DNA of 64,000 bases, taken from contig NZ_CP092487.1 of assembly GCF_022429565.1 (NCBI RefSeq), forward strand, positions 2,498,001 to 2,562,000, in the 5' to 3' direction. Position 1 is the first letter of the stretch. Every line of letters begins with the position of its first letter. This document shows, one piece after another, positions 19,048 to 26,935 of the stretch. The notes under the pieces were generated by a model. That model was not told the origin of the DNA, searched no databases, and saw only the letters and a program-made list of their open reading frames with translations. Origin of the DNA: Lutibacter sp. A64. Its GTDB lineage: Bacteria; Bacteroidota; Bacteroidia; Flavobacteriales; Flavobacteriaceae. Position numbers and translations under genes: made by a program.

Positions 19048-20781
19048 TTATTTAAGAACTTTCAAAATTGTGGTTTCATACGGATAAAGTGTCTCACCAC
19101 CATTTCTAAAATCTGCTTTGTTGCGTTCTACACCTTCATTTCCGGTGTCTAAATCACAAGTAAAAGTTCCTCGAATTTCCAAATTATTAGATTCACTGTG
19201 AACGGATCCATCGTAATTGTATGTTACATATTTAATGGTAAGTTTATTATTGTCGTTTTTATCAATATCTAGAATCTGCATTTTACCCATATTGCCATCT
19301 GAAGTTGCATAAATTATAACAGTGCCTGGTCCGTTTATAATACCAGTATTATTTGACATTGGAATATTAAAACTATCTGGGAGCGATTCTAACTTTGCTC
19401 CAATTGTTTTTTTATCTAACTGATCAAAATTAGAATTTCCATTATTGCTATTTGAATTGTTAGAATTTGAATTAGAATTTCCTGAAAATTTCACAAATTC
19501 TACACGTCTATTATTTGCTTTTCCTTCTGGAGAGTTATTGTTGTCTATGGGTTTACTTTCACCAAAACCATCAAATTTAAGTCTGTTTGAAGCAATTCCC
19601 ATTTCAATTAATTTATTCATAACAGTTTTTCCTCTTTCTTTTGAAAGTGTCATGTTTGTAACATCGCTACCATCACTATCTGTATGTCCTTCAACACTAA
19701 AATTAATTGTAGGATTGTCAACCATTAATTTATAGATTTCATTAATTGGGCCCATACTTTCGGCTTTTAGAGTAGCCTTGTTTACATCGAATTTGATACC
19801 GTTTACCACAATTTTTCCATCTGAAAGAACTCGATCGTAGTATTTTACACCGCCTTTAGCAATGCGGATGTTTTTGATATATGTGTATGAACCAGACTCA
19901 GACCTGATAGTCATACCTGTAGGGTTTCCTTCGAGACGAGGAATATTAATCAATCGCGTGTCATCCATATAGGCTTTAAATTTACCTTTTGTATAAGCTA
20001 TAGAAATATGTCTCCATTGTGGTTCATCTACTATACCCCAATTTACGTTCTCTCTTCCAGGGTATCTCTTACTTGAGTTTCCATATTCTAATCCATTAGG
20101 ATATAATTCTAAATCTGTAGTTTCACCTCTTCTTTGATTCTTTTTATCAAAAAAATCAATCCAATATCTCTTATACTCTTGTTCTTCACCAAACCATACA
20201 TCCATTTCTACAGTGAAAACTTCGGGTAAATAATCTTCGTTTGAGTTTTTTAAATAGGGTATTATTGATCCACCATGGTCAAGAAACATTATAACTGGTG
20301 TTCCATTAAATTCGGCAACTTCAGCACCTCCTTCATATAAATCCCAACGGCTTGGAAACTCACCATTTTCTTCATCGGTACTTGGGCTGTCTTCAAAAAT
20401 AACTTCATCGCCAGGTATAAAATCAAACTTACTCCAAACTACGTTTGGTTTATTTACTGTAGTTCCATTTTGTTGTGAAGTATCTTGATTATTAGGATTG
20501 TTGGCTTGTGTGTTTTGGTTGGTATTTTCATTTCCTTTACCATTATTAGTGTCGTTTTTAGTTTTACCATCTAATACATCTTCGGCCTTATCAAATTGTT
20601 TGTCGATTTTTTTGTTCATTCGGCGTTCAGCACGTTTTTCGGCTTCGCGTTCAATTTTCTTTTCAGCTTTTTGTTTTAGTTTTTTTAAAAATTGCGCTTC
20701 TACATGCTGAGGAGCTGCAAAAAAGAGTCCTATTAGTATTAGTAATTTAAATAGGAGTTTGTTTTTAGTTACGTTTTCCAT
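19048..20781 (-). CDS. OmpA-domain envelope protein with coiled coil and C-terminal flavobacterial module
   Basis: 577 aa. Domain order: signal peptide to about residue 30 (PQHVEAQ); basic coiled-coil region 31-70; Asn/Gln-rich linker; a concanavalin-like jelly roll at about 115-310 (VEMDVWFGEEQEY, WRHISIAYTKGKFKAYMDD); an OmpA/MotB peptidoglycan-binding domain at about 325-433 (INFSVEGHTDSDG, LSKERGKTVMNKL, GFGESKPIDNN, NNRRVEFVKF); a Ser/Asn linker; and a last module, 460-577, shared with the gene at 15593-16699. It probably links the cell wall to the outer envelope. It is the first structural gene after the TPR-LuxR regulator, 200 nt away, and heads the long cluster. Confidence 0.85.
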   Translation of the reverse strand: MENVTKNKLLFKLLILIGLFFAAPQHVEAQFLKKLKQKAEKKIEREAEKRAERRMNKKIDKQFDKAEDVLDGKTKNDTNNGKGNENTNQNTQANNPNNQDTSQQNGTTVNKPNVVWSKFDFIPGDEVIFEDSPSTDEENGEFPSRWDLYEGGAEVAEFNGTPVIMFLDHGGSIIPYLKNSNEDYLPEVFTVEMDVWFGEEQEYKRYWIDFFDKKNQRRGETTDLELYPNGLEYGNSSKRYPGRENVNWGIVDEPQWRHISIAYTKGKFKAYMDDTRLINIPRLEGNPTGMTIRSESGSYTYIKNIRIAKGGVKYYDRVLSDGKIVVNGIKFDVNKATLKAESMGPINEIYKLMVDNPTINFSVEGHTDSDGSDVTNMTLSKERGKTVMNKLIEMGIASNRLKFDGFGESKPIDNNNSPEGKANNRRVEFVKFSGNSNSNSNNSNSNNGNSNFDQLDKKTIGAKLESLPDSFNIPMSNNTGIINGPGTVIIYATSDGNMGKMQILDIDKNDNNKLTIKYVTYNYDGSVHSESNNLEIRGTFTCDLDTGNEGVERNKADFRNGGETLYPYETTILKVLK

Positions 20782-20925
20782 AATTTTTGTTTTAGAATTT
20801 TAAGCAATTGTCTTGTTGATTTTTCTAATGCTAAATTATGTTGAAGTGAAGAAATTTACTTCATAAAAAAGGATGATTTATATAACCCTTTAGGGTGATA
20901 TTAATGTGTTAAGCTATTGATTTTA

Positions 20926-20941
20926 TTAACAACGTTGTTAA
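20926..20941. promoter_or_regulatory. Perfect 16-bp palindrome upstream of the envelope cluster
   Basis: TTAACAACGTTGTTAA, an exact inverted repeat without spacer, in the 200-nt gap between the LuxR-type regulator gene and the OmpA-domain gene. It has no T-tract and its position, 145 nt ahead of the structural genes, fits an operator for a dimeric DNA-binding protein. Confidence 0.4.
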
Positions 20942-20981
20942 ATGAAGGTGAAGAGTGTAAAAAACTAATTATTTAAAAAAG

Positions 20982-22565
20982 TTAAATACTATTTACTTTT
21001 TTTATTGCTTGAATTCTGTTTTTCACATCTAATTTTGAGTAAATATTTTTGATGTGAGTTTTAATAGTGTTTTTTGAAACGAACATTTTTTCAGCAATTT
21101 CATCGTTGCTTAATCCAAATGTAATATGGTTGAAAACTTCTATTTCTCTTTTAGAAAGATTGTATTCTTCAAAATTATCTGGAGAAATATCAGATTTATT
21201 TTTAGCTTTTTCTTTTAATTCTTTAATTTGATGTAAATAATTTTGAAGTTCACTATTTTTATTTTCTATTTCTAAATCTGAGTTTCTTCTATATAAATAA
21301 AGTAAATAACCTAAAACAGATACTAGTAATAAACCAATTATTGAAATAATAATTAACCTATTAAAATTGGTTTTTGCATTAAGCTCACTTAAATCTTTTT
21401 CTTCGGCTAATTTCTGAATTTGCTCATCTTTTTTAGATGTTTCATAAGCTATTTGCGTGCTTATAATTGTGTTTTGAGAAGCTTCATTAACAATACTGTC
21501 ATGAAAAGCTGTTGCATTTTTATGTGCATCTAATGCTTTTTTATAATTATTAGTTAATGTATAGTAATCTACTAAAGCGGCATAACCAAGCATGATGTTT
21601 TCTTTAGAATTAATTTCTTTTGCACCGTTTAATCCTAATAGAATATTTTCTTTTGCTTTATCATATCTCTTTAGGTGAAGTTGATTTTTACCAATGTTAA
21701 TGAGGCTATTGCTTAAATAGCGTACATTATTATATTTTTCGAATAATGGAATTGATGATTTATAGTAGTCTAACGATTTTTGATATTCTTCTTTTGCTTG
21801 ATATAGCAAACCGAATTTAGAGAATTTAATAGCCAAACTTTCTCTACGGGGATTTTCTATTGCCAACATTAATGACCTATCAAAATAGGAATACGCAGAA
21901 TCGTATTGCTTCATTTTTAAAAAAGTCTCTCCGATATTTAAAAGTCCATATTCTTCTCCTCTAGGGTTTCCTGCTTTAATTTCAACTTCTAATGCTTTTT
22001 TTAAATAATACAAAGCCTTGTCATATTGTTCGGTGTTTAAAAATACATTTCCAATGCCGTTTAATGATATAGTGACTCCAATTCTATCATCAATTTTTTC
22101 AGAAAATTTTAAGGCTTTAAAGTAGTATTCAAATGCTTCTTTTTCTAGATTTAGTTTTCTATAGGTAACTCCTAAATTTAAAAGGCATTTAGCTATTAGT
22201 AAAGAATCGGTACTGTTATTTAGGTAATTTAATGCTCTTTTATGGTATAAAACAGAATTGGAGTAATCAAATGCAACTCTAGCAGTAATCCCCTTTCTAT
22301 TGAAACATTTTGCTAAGCCATCAAAATAAGAAATATCTTCAGAAATACTTTTAGCTTCATCTAAAATAGCTTCATTTATAAACCTACTTTTAATTGATTT
22401 TTTATATAAAGAGATTAAATCGTCTACTTTTTGAGTAGTATTAGGTAATACTTTTAGTGCAATAAAAGCACTGTCTATTTCTTTTGACGTTAAATTTTGA
22501 GCGAGACCATTTTGAATACTAAAAAGTACAATAAGAATACTTAAAAAGTTGCGGGTTTTAAACAT
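20982..22565 (-). CDS. Membrane-anchored TPR sensor with C-terminal LuxR-type HTH
   Basis: 527 aa. Signal peptide to about residue 23; then a row of tetratricopeptide repeats (ALNYLNNSTDSLLIAKCLLN, AFEYYFKALKFSEKI, ALYYLKKALEVEIKAG, AYSYFDRSLMLA, SLDYYKSSIPLFEKY, then AKENILLGLNGAKEI). A transmembrane helix at about 403-425 follows, then a charged coiled coil and a LuxR/GerE helix-turn-helix at about 470-525 (LSKREIEVFNHI, GLSNDEIAEKMFVSKNTIKTH). The domain order places the TPRs outside the cytoplasm and the DNA-binding domain inside, a frequent Bacteroidota design. It is the first gene ahead of the envelope cluster and is its likely regulator. Confidence 0.88.
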   Translation of the reverse strand: MFKTRNFLSILIVLFSIQNGLAQNLTSKEIDSAFIALKVLPNTTQKVDDLISLYKKSIKSRFINEAILDEAKSISEDISYFDGLAKCFNRKGITARVAFDYSNSVLYHKRALNYLNNSTDSLLIAKCLLNLGVTYRKLNLEKEAFEYYFKALKFSEKIDDRIGVTISLNGIGNVFLNTEQYDKALYYLKKALEVEIKAGNPRGEEYGLLNIGETFLKMKQYDSAYSYFDRSLMLAIENPRRESLAIKFSKFGLLYQAKEEYQKSLDYYKSSIPLFEKYNNVRYLSNSLINIGKNQLHLKRYDKAKENILLGLNGAKEINSKENIMLGYAALVDYYTLTNNYKKALDAHKNATAFHDSIVNEASQNTIISTQIAYETSKKDEQIQKLAEEKDLSELNAKTNFNRLIIISIIGLLLVSVLGYLLYLYRRNSDLEIENKNSELQNYLHQIKELKEKAKNKSDISPDNFEEYNLSKREIEVFNHITFGLSNDEIAEKMFVSKNTIKTHIKNIYSKLDVKNRIQAIKKVNSI

Positions 22566-22589
22566 TGTTTAAAATGGCTATTATAGTCC

Positions 22590-22605
22590 TTTGTAAAATT
22601 ACAAA
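22590..22605. promoter_or_regulatory. Dyad at the regulator gene promoter
   Basis: TTTGTAA and TTACAAA separated by two bases form a perfect 7+2+7 inverted repeat, 25 nt upstream of the TPR-LuxR start codon. In minus orientation it overlaps a TAATTTTA box, a near-match of the -7 consensus, so it could be an autoregulatory site. Confidence 0.35.
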
Positions 22606-22645
22606 ACAGCACACCTAACTAAGAAACTTTAGTTACATAAGCAGT

Positions 22646-23212
22646 TTAAAATTTATGATTTTCAGCTACTTTTTCTAATTCAGCATACCAATCCTTACCA
22701 AATTTTCTAATTAATGCTTCTTTTACAAATTTATATACAGGAACCTGAAGTTCTTTTCCTAATGTACATGCATCGTCACAAATAGGCCATTTATGATAAT
22801 TTACAGCAGAAAATTCGCTATAATCCATAATTCTAATAGGGTATAAATGACAAGAAATAGGTTTCTTCCATTTAATTAAACCCTGATTATAAGCCTCTTC
22901 AATTCCGCATTTAGCAGTATTATTATCATCAAAAGTAACAAAAGCACAATCTTTACCATCTATTAAGGTTGTTTCGTATTCACCTTCATTGGTAATAAAT
23001 AAGCCTTGATCTTCAATAGCTTTTATACCTTCTTCGCGTAAAAAAGGTTTTACTTTTGGATAAATATCCAATAAAACTTGAAGTTCACTTTCTTCTAATG
23101 GTGCTCCAGCTTCACCATCTATACAACACTTGCCCTTGCAAGCATTTAAATTGCAGACAAAATCTTTCTCGATAATGTCTTCTGAAACTATTGTCTTTCC
23201 TAATTGAAACAT
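22646..23212 (-). CDS. DUF3109 family cysteine-rich protein
   Basis: 188 aa, cytoplasmic. Contains the conserved cysteine pattern NACKGKCCIDGEAGAPL near the N terminus, then KDCAFVTFDDNNTAKCGIEEAY, SCHLYPIRI and WPICDDACTLGK, which identify the DUF3109 family common in Bacteroidota. The cysteine arrangement resembles that of CxxxCxxC-type metal or Fe-S proteins, but the function is not established. It is divergent from marC, with a compact -7 box (TAGTTTTG, 23217-23224) only a few bases before the ATG, so the mRNA is probably near-leaderless. Confidence 0.85.
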   Translation of the reverse strand: MFQLGKTIVSEDIIEKDFVCNLNACKGKCCIDGEAGAPLEESELQVLLDIYPKVKPFLREEGIKAIEDQGLFITNEGEYETTLIDGKDCAFVTFDDNNTAKCGIEEAYNQGLIKWKKPISCHLYPIRIMDYSEFSAVNYHKWPICDDACTLGKELQVPVYKFVKEALIRKFGKDWYAELEKVAENHKF

Positions 23213-23216
23213 TTTG

Positions 23217-23224
23217 CAAAACTA
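23217..23224 (-). promoter_or_regulatory. -7 box of the DUF3109 gene
   Basis: TAGTTTTG in minus orientation, an exact match to TAnnTTTG, four bases before the start codon. No -33 TTG at the right distance. Confidence 0.45.
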
Positions 23225-23242
23225 AACTTTTTTATGCTAATT

Positions 23243-23275
23243 TTGTTATTATTACTAAAGGATTATCTACTTTTG
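23243..23275 (+). promoter_or_regulatory. Promoter of marC
   Basis: TTG (23243-23245), 22 nt, TACTTTTG (23268-23275). Its position decides the marC start: the open frame extends upstream to 23204, but the promoter lies inside that extension, so translation starts at 23303. Confidence 0.65.
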
Positions 23276-23302
23276 CCGACCCTTAATTTAAATAGTATTA
23301 TT

Positions 23303-23893
23303 ATGTTAGTTAATTTTAAAGAAATACTTACTGCAACAATGGTATTATTTGCGGTGATAGATGTTATTGGTAATATTCCAATTATTATTGATTTACGTGC
23401 AAAGTTTGGACAAATTCAGTCTGAAAAAGCCTCTATTATTGCAGGTGTAATAATGATTGCCTTTTTATATTTAGGAACAAGCATCTTAAATTTAATTGGC
23501 ATTGATGTAAATTCTTTTGCTGTTGCAGGTGCCTTAATTCTATTTTTTATTGCATTAGAGATGATTTTAGGTGTTTCGCTTTATAAAGAAGAAGAAACAA
23601 ATGCAAGAACAATTTCTGTTTTCCCATTAGCATTTCCTTTAATTGCGGGTCCTGGAAGTTTAACAACCTTACTTTCTTTACGTTCCGAATTTGCAACTAT
23701 TAATATTTTAATTGCAATAATTATTAATTTGTTTTTTATGTATACAGTGCTTAAAACTTCAAATAAATTAGGTCGATTAATTGGAGACAATGGTATTTTA
23801 ATTATTAGAAAAGTTTTTGGTGTAATTTTACTTGCTATTTCAGTAAAATTATTTACTTCAAACATTCAAGATTTAATAAATTTAAATTTATAG
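23303..23893 (+). CDS. MarC family integral membrane protein
   Basis: 196 aa with six hydrophobic helices. Motifs LFAVIDVIGNIPI, FFIALEMILGVSLY and VFPLAFPLIAGPGSLTTLLS are typical of the MarC/UPF0056 family. Despite the name, the family has no proven role in antibiotic resistance; an inner-membrane transport function is assumed. The start MLVNFKEIL at 23303 is chosen because a good promoter lies at 23243-23275, inside the longer reading frame, and because the first 33 codons of that frame are not conserved-looking. The next gene follows after one base. Confidence 0.88.
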   Translation: MLVNFKEILTATMVLFAVIDVIGNIPIIIDLRAKFGQIQSEKASIIAGVIMIAFLYLGTSILNLIGIDVNSFAVAGALILFFIALEMILGVSLYKEEETNARTISVFPLAFPLIAGPGSLTTLLSLRSEFATINILIAIIINLFFMYTVLKTSNKLGRLIGDNGILIIRKVFGVILLAISVKLFTSNIQDLINLNL

Positions 23894-23894
23894 T

Positions 23895-24506
23895 ATGAAA
23901 AATTTCGATGTTTTAATTATTGGTGGAAGTGCAGCTGGTTTATCTAGTGCTTTAATATTAGGGTCTGCAATTGGAAAACCGTTTGCAGAAGGAAAAAAAA
24001 TTGGAATTATAACACATCAAAAATCTTCAGCATTAAATACTGCAGAATTAAATAATGTATTGGGTTTTGATAAAGGAACCAAAGGAAGTGACATTCTTAA
24101 AAAAGGATTGTTACAATTAGCAAAAGATTTTCCTCATGTTGCGCAAATAGAAAAAGAAAAAGTGGTTTCTGTAATAGGCTCAACACCTAATTTTATAGTT
24201 AAAACCAATAAAAATGAATATACCTCTGCAATTGTTGTTATGGCAATTGGACCTTCAAATTTATTTAATATTGAAGGCTTAACAGAGTATGTAACACCAC
24301 ATACCAGTATTCCTCCACAAAAAGAGAAAATAATGCTAAAAAACAACAATCATTTAGTTAAAGACGGACTTTATGTTGCAGGTGTGTTAGCAGGTTGGAG
24401 AAGTCAATATGCAATTGCTGCAGGAAGTGGCGCTTTGGTTGCAACAGATATTTTAACTCTTTGGAATAACGGAAACCACACTATGGTTCACGATGTTATT
24501 GAGTAA
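23895..24506 (+). CDS. Thioredoxin-reductase-like FAD/NAD(P) oxidoreductase, short form
   Basis: 203 aa. FAD-binding Rossmann motif at the start (FDVLIIGGSAAGLSSAL) and a second flavin contact near the end (DGLYVAGVLAGWRSQYAIAAGSGALVA, where the FAD-binding Asp-Gly motif is recognisable). Ordinary thioredoxin reductases have about 310 residues and an inserted NAD(P) domain with a CxxC; here both are missing, so this is a flavin-domain-only relative of unknown substrate. The stop of marC is one base upstream, so the two are probably an operon. The gene ends just before an inverted-repeat element. Confidence 0.8.
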   Translation: MKNFDVLIIGGSAAGLSSALILGSAIGKPFAEGKKIGIITHQKSSALNTAELNNVLGFDKGTKGSDILKKGLLQLAKDFPHVAQIEKEKVVSVIGSTPNFIVKTNKNEYTSAIVVMAIGPSNLFNIEGLTEYVTPHTSIPPQKEKIMLKNNNHLVKDGLYVAGVLAGWRSQYAIAAGSGALVATDILTLWNNGNHTMVHDVIE

Positions 24507-24511
24507 AAATT

Positions 24512-24613
24512 AAGCTGTTAAAAAGTACAGTTTTCGTCACCCTGAACTTGATTTAGGGTCTCATAGTGATTGATTATAATCTGATGAGATTCTGAATCAA
24601 ATTCAGAATGACG
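24512..24613. repeat. MITE/REP-like inverted repeat, copy A
   Basis: Outer arm GCTGTTAAAAAGT at about 24514, then two 30-nt inner arms (24535-24564 and 24584-24613), both starting CGTCA and pairing with each other over a 19-nt loop; each arm also contains a small palindrome of its own. It lies between a plus-strand gene end (24506) and a minus-strand gene end (24705), so it can terminate both. It belongs to the same family as elements at 48092, 52044, 53322 and 56916. Confidence 0.75.
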
Positions 24614-24652
24614 CACTTCTAAATTTAATAGGCTACCTTCTTTATAAGAAAA

Positions 24653-24686
24653 GATTACTTCGTCGCAAATGCTTCTTGCAATGACG
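24653..24686 (-). repeat. GTCATTGC-type dispersed repeat
   Basis: Read on the minus strand it is CGTCATTGCAAGAAGC, then GCGACGAAGTAATC, a relative of the widespread bacterial intergenic repeat whose core is GTCATTGCGAG and GAAGCAATC. It adjoins copy A in the convergent gap. Confidence 0.55.
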
Positions 24687-24704
24687 ATTTAAACATTAAT
24701 ATTT

Positions 24705-26027
24705 CTAAAAATCAAACCCTAAATTAACACCCAAATTTTTGGCAATTAACTTAGTAATTCTTGTTTTTAGTTGTGGAATTTTAATTTTTTCAACAACTTC
24801 ATTTCCAAATGCGAATAACAATAATGCTTTGGCTTCTTTTTTAGGAATACCTCTAGATTGCATATAAAACAAAGCACTTTCATCTAATTGACCAATAGTA
24901 CACCCGTGAGAACATTTTACATCATCTGCAAAAATTTCTAACTGAGGTTTAGAATTAATACTAGCACCATCATCAATTAAAATATTATTATTTTGCTGAA
25001 AAGCATTTGTTTTTTGTGCTGCTTGTCTCACAATTACTTTTCCATTAAACACACCTGTAGATTTATCGGCATAAATACCTTTGTACAACTCGTGACTTTC
25101 ACAGTTAGGGAATTTATGATCTACTAAGGTATGATTGTCTACATGTTGTTTATCATTTAAAATTGAAATACCATTTAAATTAGATGTAATATATTCACCT
25201 TCTTGGTAAAATTCTAAATTGTTTCTAGTTAATTTTCCTCCAAAAGAATACGTATGTACCGAAGCTACACTCTGTTGTTTTTGCGAAACAAAAGTACTGT
25301 CTATTAACGAAGAATTTTCAGTATCGTTTTGAATTTTGTAATAATCTACAATCGCTCTTTTATGGGCAAAAACCTCTGTAACTGCATTTGTAAGCACCGC
25401 ATTTTTAGATAAATTTTGGTGACGCTCAATAATTTGAACATGTGAATTTTCACCAACAACTACCAAGTTTCTAGGCTGAAGCATTACTTCTTTCTCGCTT
25501 CCAGTAGAAAAATGTAGAATCTGAATAGGTTTTGGTACAACGGTGTTTTTTGGAATATTAATAAAAGCTCCTTCAACCGAAAAAGCAGTATTTAATTCTG
25601 TTAAACTATTATTGTCTTTAGCAATGGTATTGAAATAATTATCTACAACCATTTTATATTTTGGACGCGTAAAAGCAGAAGATAATACACAAACATCGCA
25701 CTCATCGTGTGTTGTGTTTGATAAAAAAGAGCTAAAAGCACCATCAATAAAAACTAAGGTATAAGATTCTATTTCGTTTATTGAATATTCTCTTACATGT
25801 TTAAATTCAACAGCTTTTTTTGTTTCAGGAAACAAACTATAATCGCTTTTTAATAACGCGTTTAAACTTGTATATTTCCATTCCTCATCTTTTTTAGTTG
25901 GAAAACCTTTTTTTTCAAAATTATGAATAGCTTTAGTTCTAATACTATGCGATTTAGAGTCTAAATCTAATCCACCTTTATTTTCAAATGCTAAGAATGA
26001 AGAAACTAATTTTTCTTTTAAATCCAT
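24705..26027 (-). CDS. sufD: Fe-S cluster scaffold protein SufD
   Basis: 440 aa. Partner of SufB and SufC in the cytoplasmic SUF iron-sulfur assembly complex; the SufBC2D scaffold builds Fe-S clusters. The C-terminal SufBD core is visible as GKVIVRQAAQKTNAFQQNNN, the catalytic region DDVKCSHGCTIGQLDES, and the motif FYMQSRGIPKKEAKALLLFAF, all typical of SufD. It is the last suf gene in the window; the cysteine desulfurase gene sufS, which often follows, is absent here. The operon ends at a repeat element 90 nt downstream. Confidence 0.94.
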   Translation of the reverse strand: MDLKEKLVSSFLAFENKGGLDLDSKSHSIRTKAIHNFEKKGFPTKKDEEWKYTSLNALLKSDYSLFPETKKAVEFKHVREYSINEIESYTLVFIDGAFSSFLSNTTHDECDVCVLSSAFTRPKYKMVVDNYFNTIAKDNNSLTELNTAFSVEGAFINIPKNTVVPKPIQILHFSTGSEKEVMLQPRNLVVVGENSHVQIIERHQNLSKNAVLTNAVTEVFAHKRAIVDYYKIQNDTENSSLIDSTFVSQKQQSVASVHTYSFGGKLTRNNLEFYQEGEYITSNLNGISILNDKQHVDNHTLVDHKFPNCESHELYKGIYADKSTGVFNGKVIVRQAAQKTNAFQQNNNILIDDGASINSKPQLEIFADDVKCSHGCTIGQLDESALFYMQSRGIPKKEAKALLLFAFGNEVVEKIKIPQLKTRITKLIAKNLGVNLGFDF

Positions 26028-26040
26028 TGTGATATGAGTT

Positions 26041-26099
26041 TTCAGTGTTCAGTGTCAGTATTCAGTTTTAACTGTTTACTGTAACGGCAACTGTTTACT
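26041..26099. repeat. Short direct repeats in the sufC-sufD spacer
   Basis: TTCAGTGTTCAGTGTCAGTATTC-like tandem near-copies followed by AACTGTTTACT at 26070-26080 and again at 26089-26099. Similar simple intergenic sequence recurs in the sufB-sufC spacer (AACTTT-rich). Nothing coding is visible in either. Confidence 0.4.
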
Positions 26100-26107
26100 T
26101 TAATATT

Positions 26108-26845
26108 TTATTTTAACCAATCGTATCCTTTAGCTTCTAATTCTAGAGCTAGTTCTTTTCCTCCAGATTTTACAATTTTACCATTGTGTAAAACGTGTAC
26201 AAAATCTGGAACAATATAATCTAATAAACGTTGATAATGTGTAATAACTAACACAGCATTGTCTTTACTTTTAAGTTTGTTTACACCATTTGCAACAACT
26301 TTTAGAGCATCGATATCTAAACCAGAATCTGTTTCATCTAAAATAGCCAATTTAGGTTCTAACATTGCCATTTGAAAAATTTCGTTACGTTTTTTCTCTC
26401 CTCCAGAAAAACCTTCGTTTAAAGAACGTGATAAAAATTTTCTATCAATTTCTAATAAATCGGCTTTTTCACGAATAAGTTTTAGCATATCTTTTGCTGG
26501 TAAATCTTCTAAACCTTTAGATTTACGAGTTTCATTAATAGCTGTTTTAATAAAGTTTGTAACGGTTACTCCAGGAATTTCAACAGGATATTGAAAAGAT
26601 AAGAAAATACCTTTATGTGCTCTATCTTCAGGAGCTAAATCTTCTAAATCTTCATTATTTAAAATTACAGACCCTTCTGTAACTTCAAATTCTTCTTTTC
26701 CTGCAATAACAGCCGAAAGTGTACTTTTACCAGAACCATTTGGTCCCATAATGGCGTGTACCTCGCCTGCTTTTATGTCAAGATTTATACCTTTTAAAAT
26801 CTCTTTATCGTTGATACTTGCGTGTAAATTTTTTACTTTTAACAT
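26108..26845 (-). CDS. sufC: SUF system ATPase SufC
   Basis: 245-aa ABC-type ATPase that powers the SufBCD scaffold. Walker A GPNGSGKSTL, Q-loop near FLSFQYPVEIPG, ABC signature FSGGEKKRNEI and Walker B LAILDETDSGLD are all present, with the downstream His switch in ITHYQRL. The specific signatures (EKKRNEIFQMAMLEP, LDIDALKVVANGVN) separate SufC from ordinary transporters. It lies between sufB and sufD on the minus strand. Identification is secure. Confidence 0.97.
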   Translation of the reverse strand: MLKVKNLHASINDKEILKGINLDIKAGEVHAIMGPNGSGKSTLSAVIAGKEEFEVTEGSVILNNEDLEDLAPEDRAHKGIFLSFQYPVEIPGVTVTNFIKTAINETRKSKGLEDLPAKDMLKLIREKADLLEIDRKFLSRSLNEGFSGGEKKRNEIFQMAMLEPKLAILDETDSGLDIDALKVVANGVNKLKSKDNAVLVITHYQRLLDYIVPDFVHVLHNGKIVKSGGKELALELEAKGYDWLK

Positions 26846-26935
26846 CTTAATTTATAATTTGAATGTTTTAAAGTTGAGAGTTTTATAAGTTATAATTAGA
26901 ACTTAAAACTTCGAACTTTTTAACTTTATGAACTT

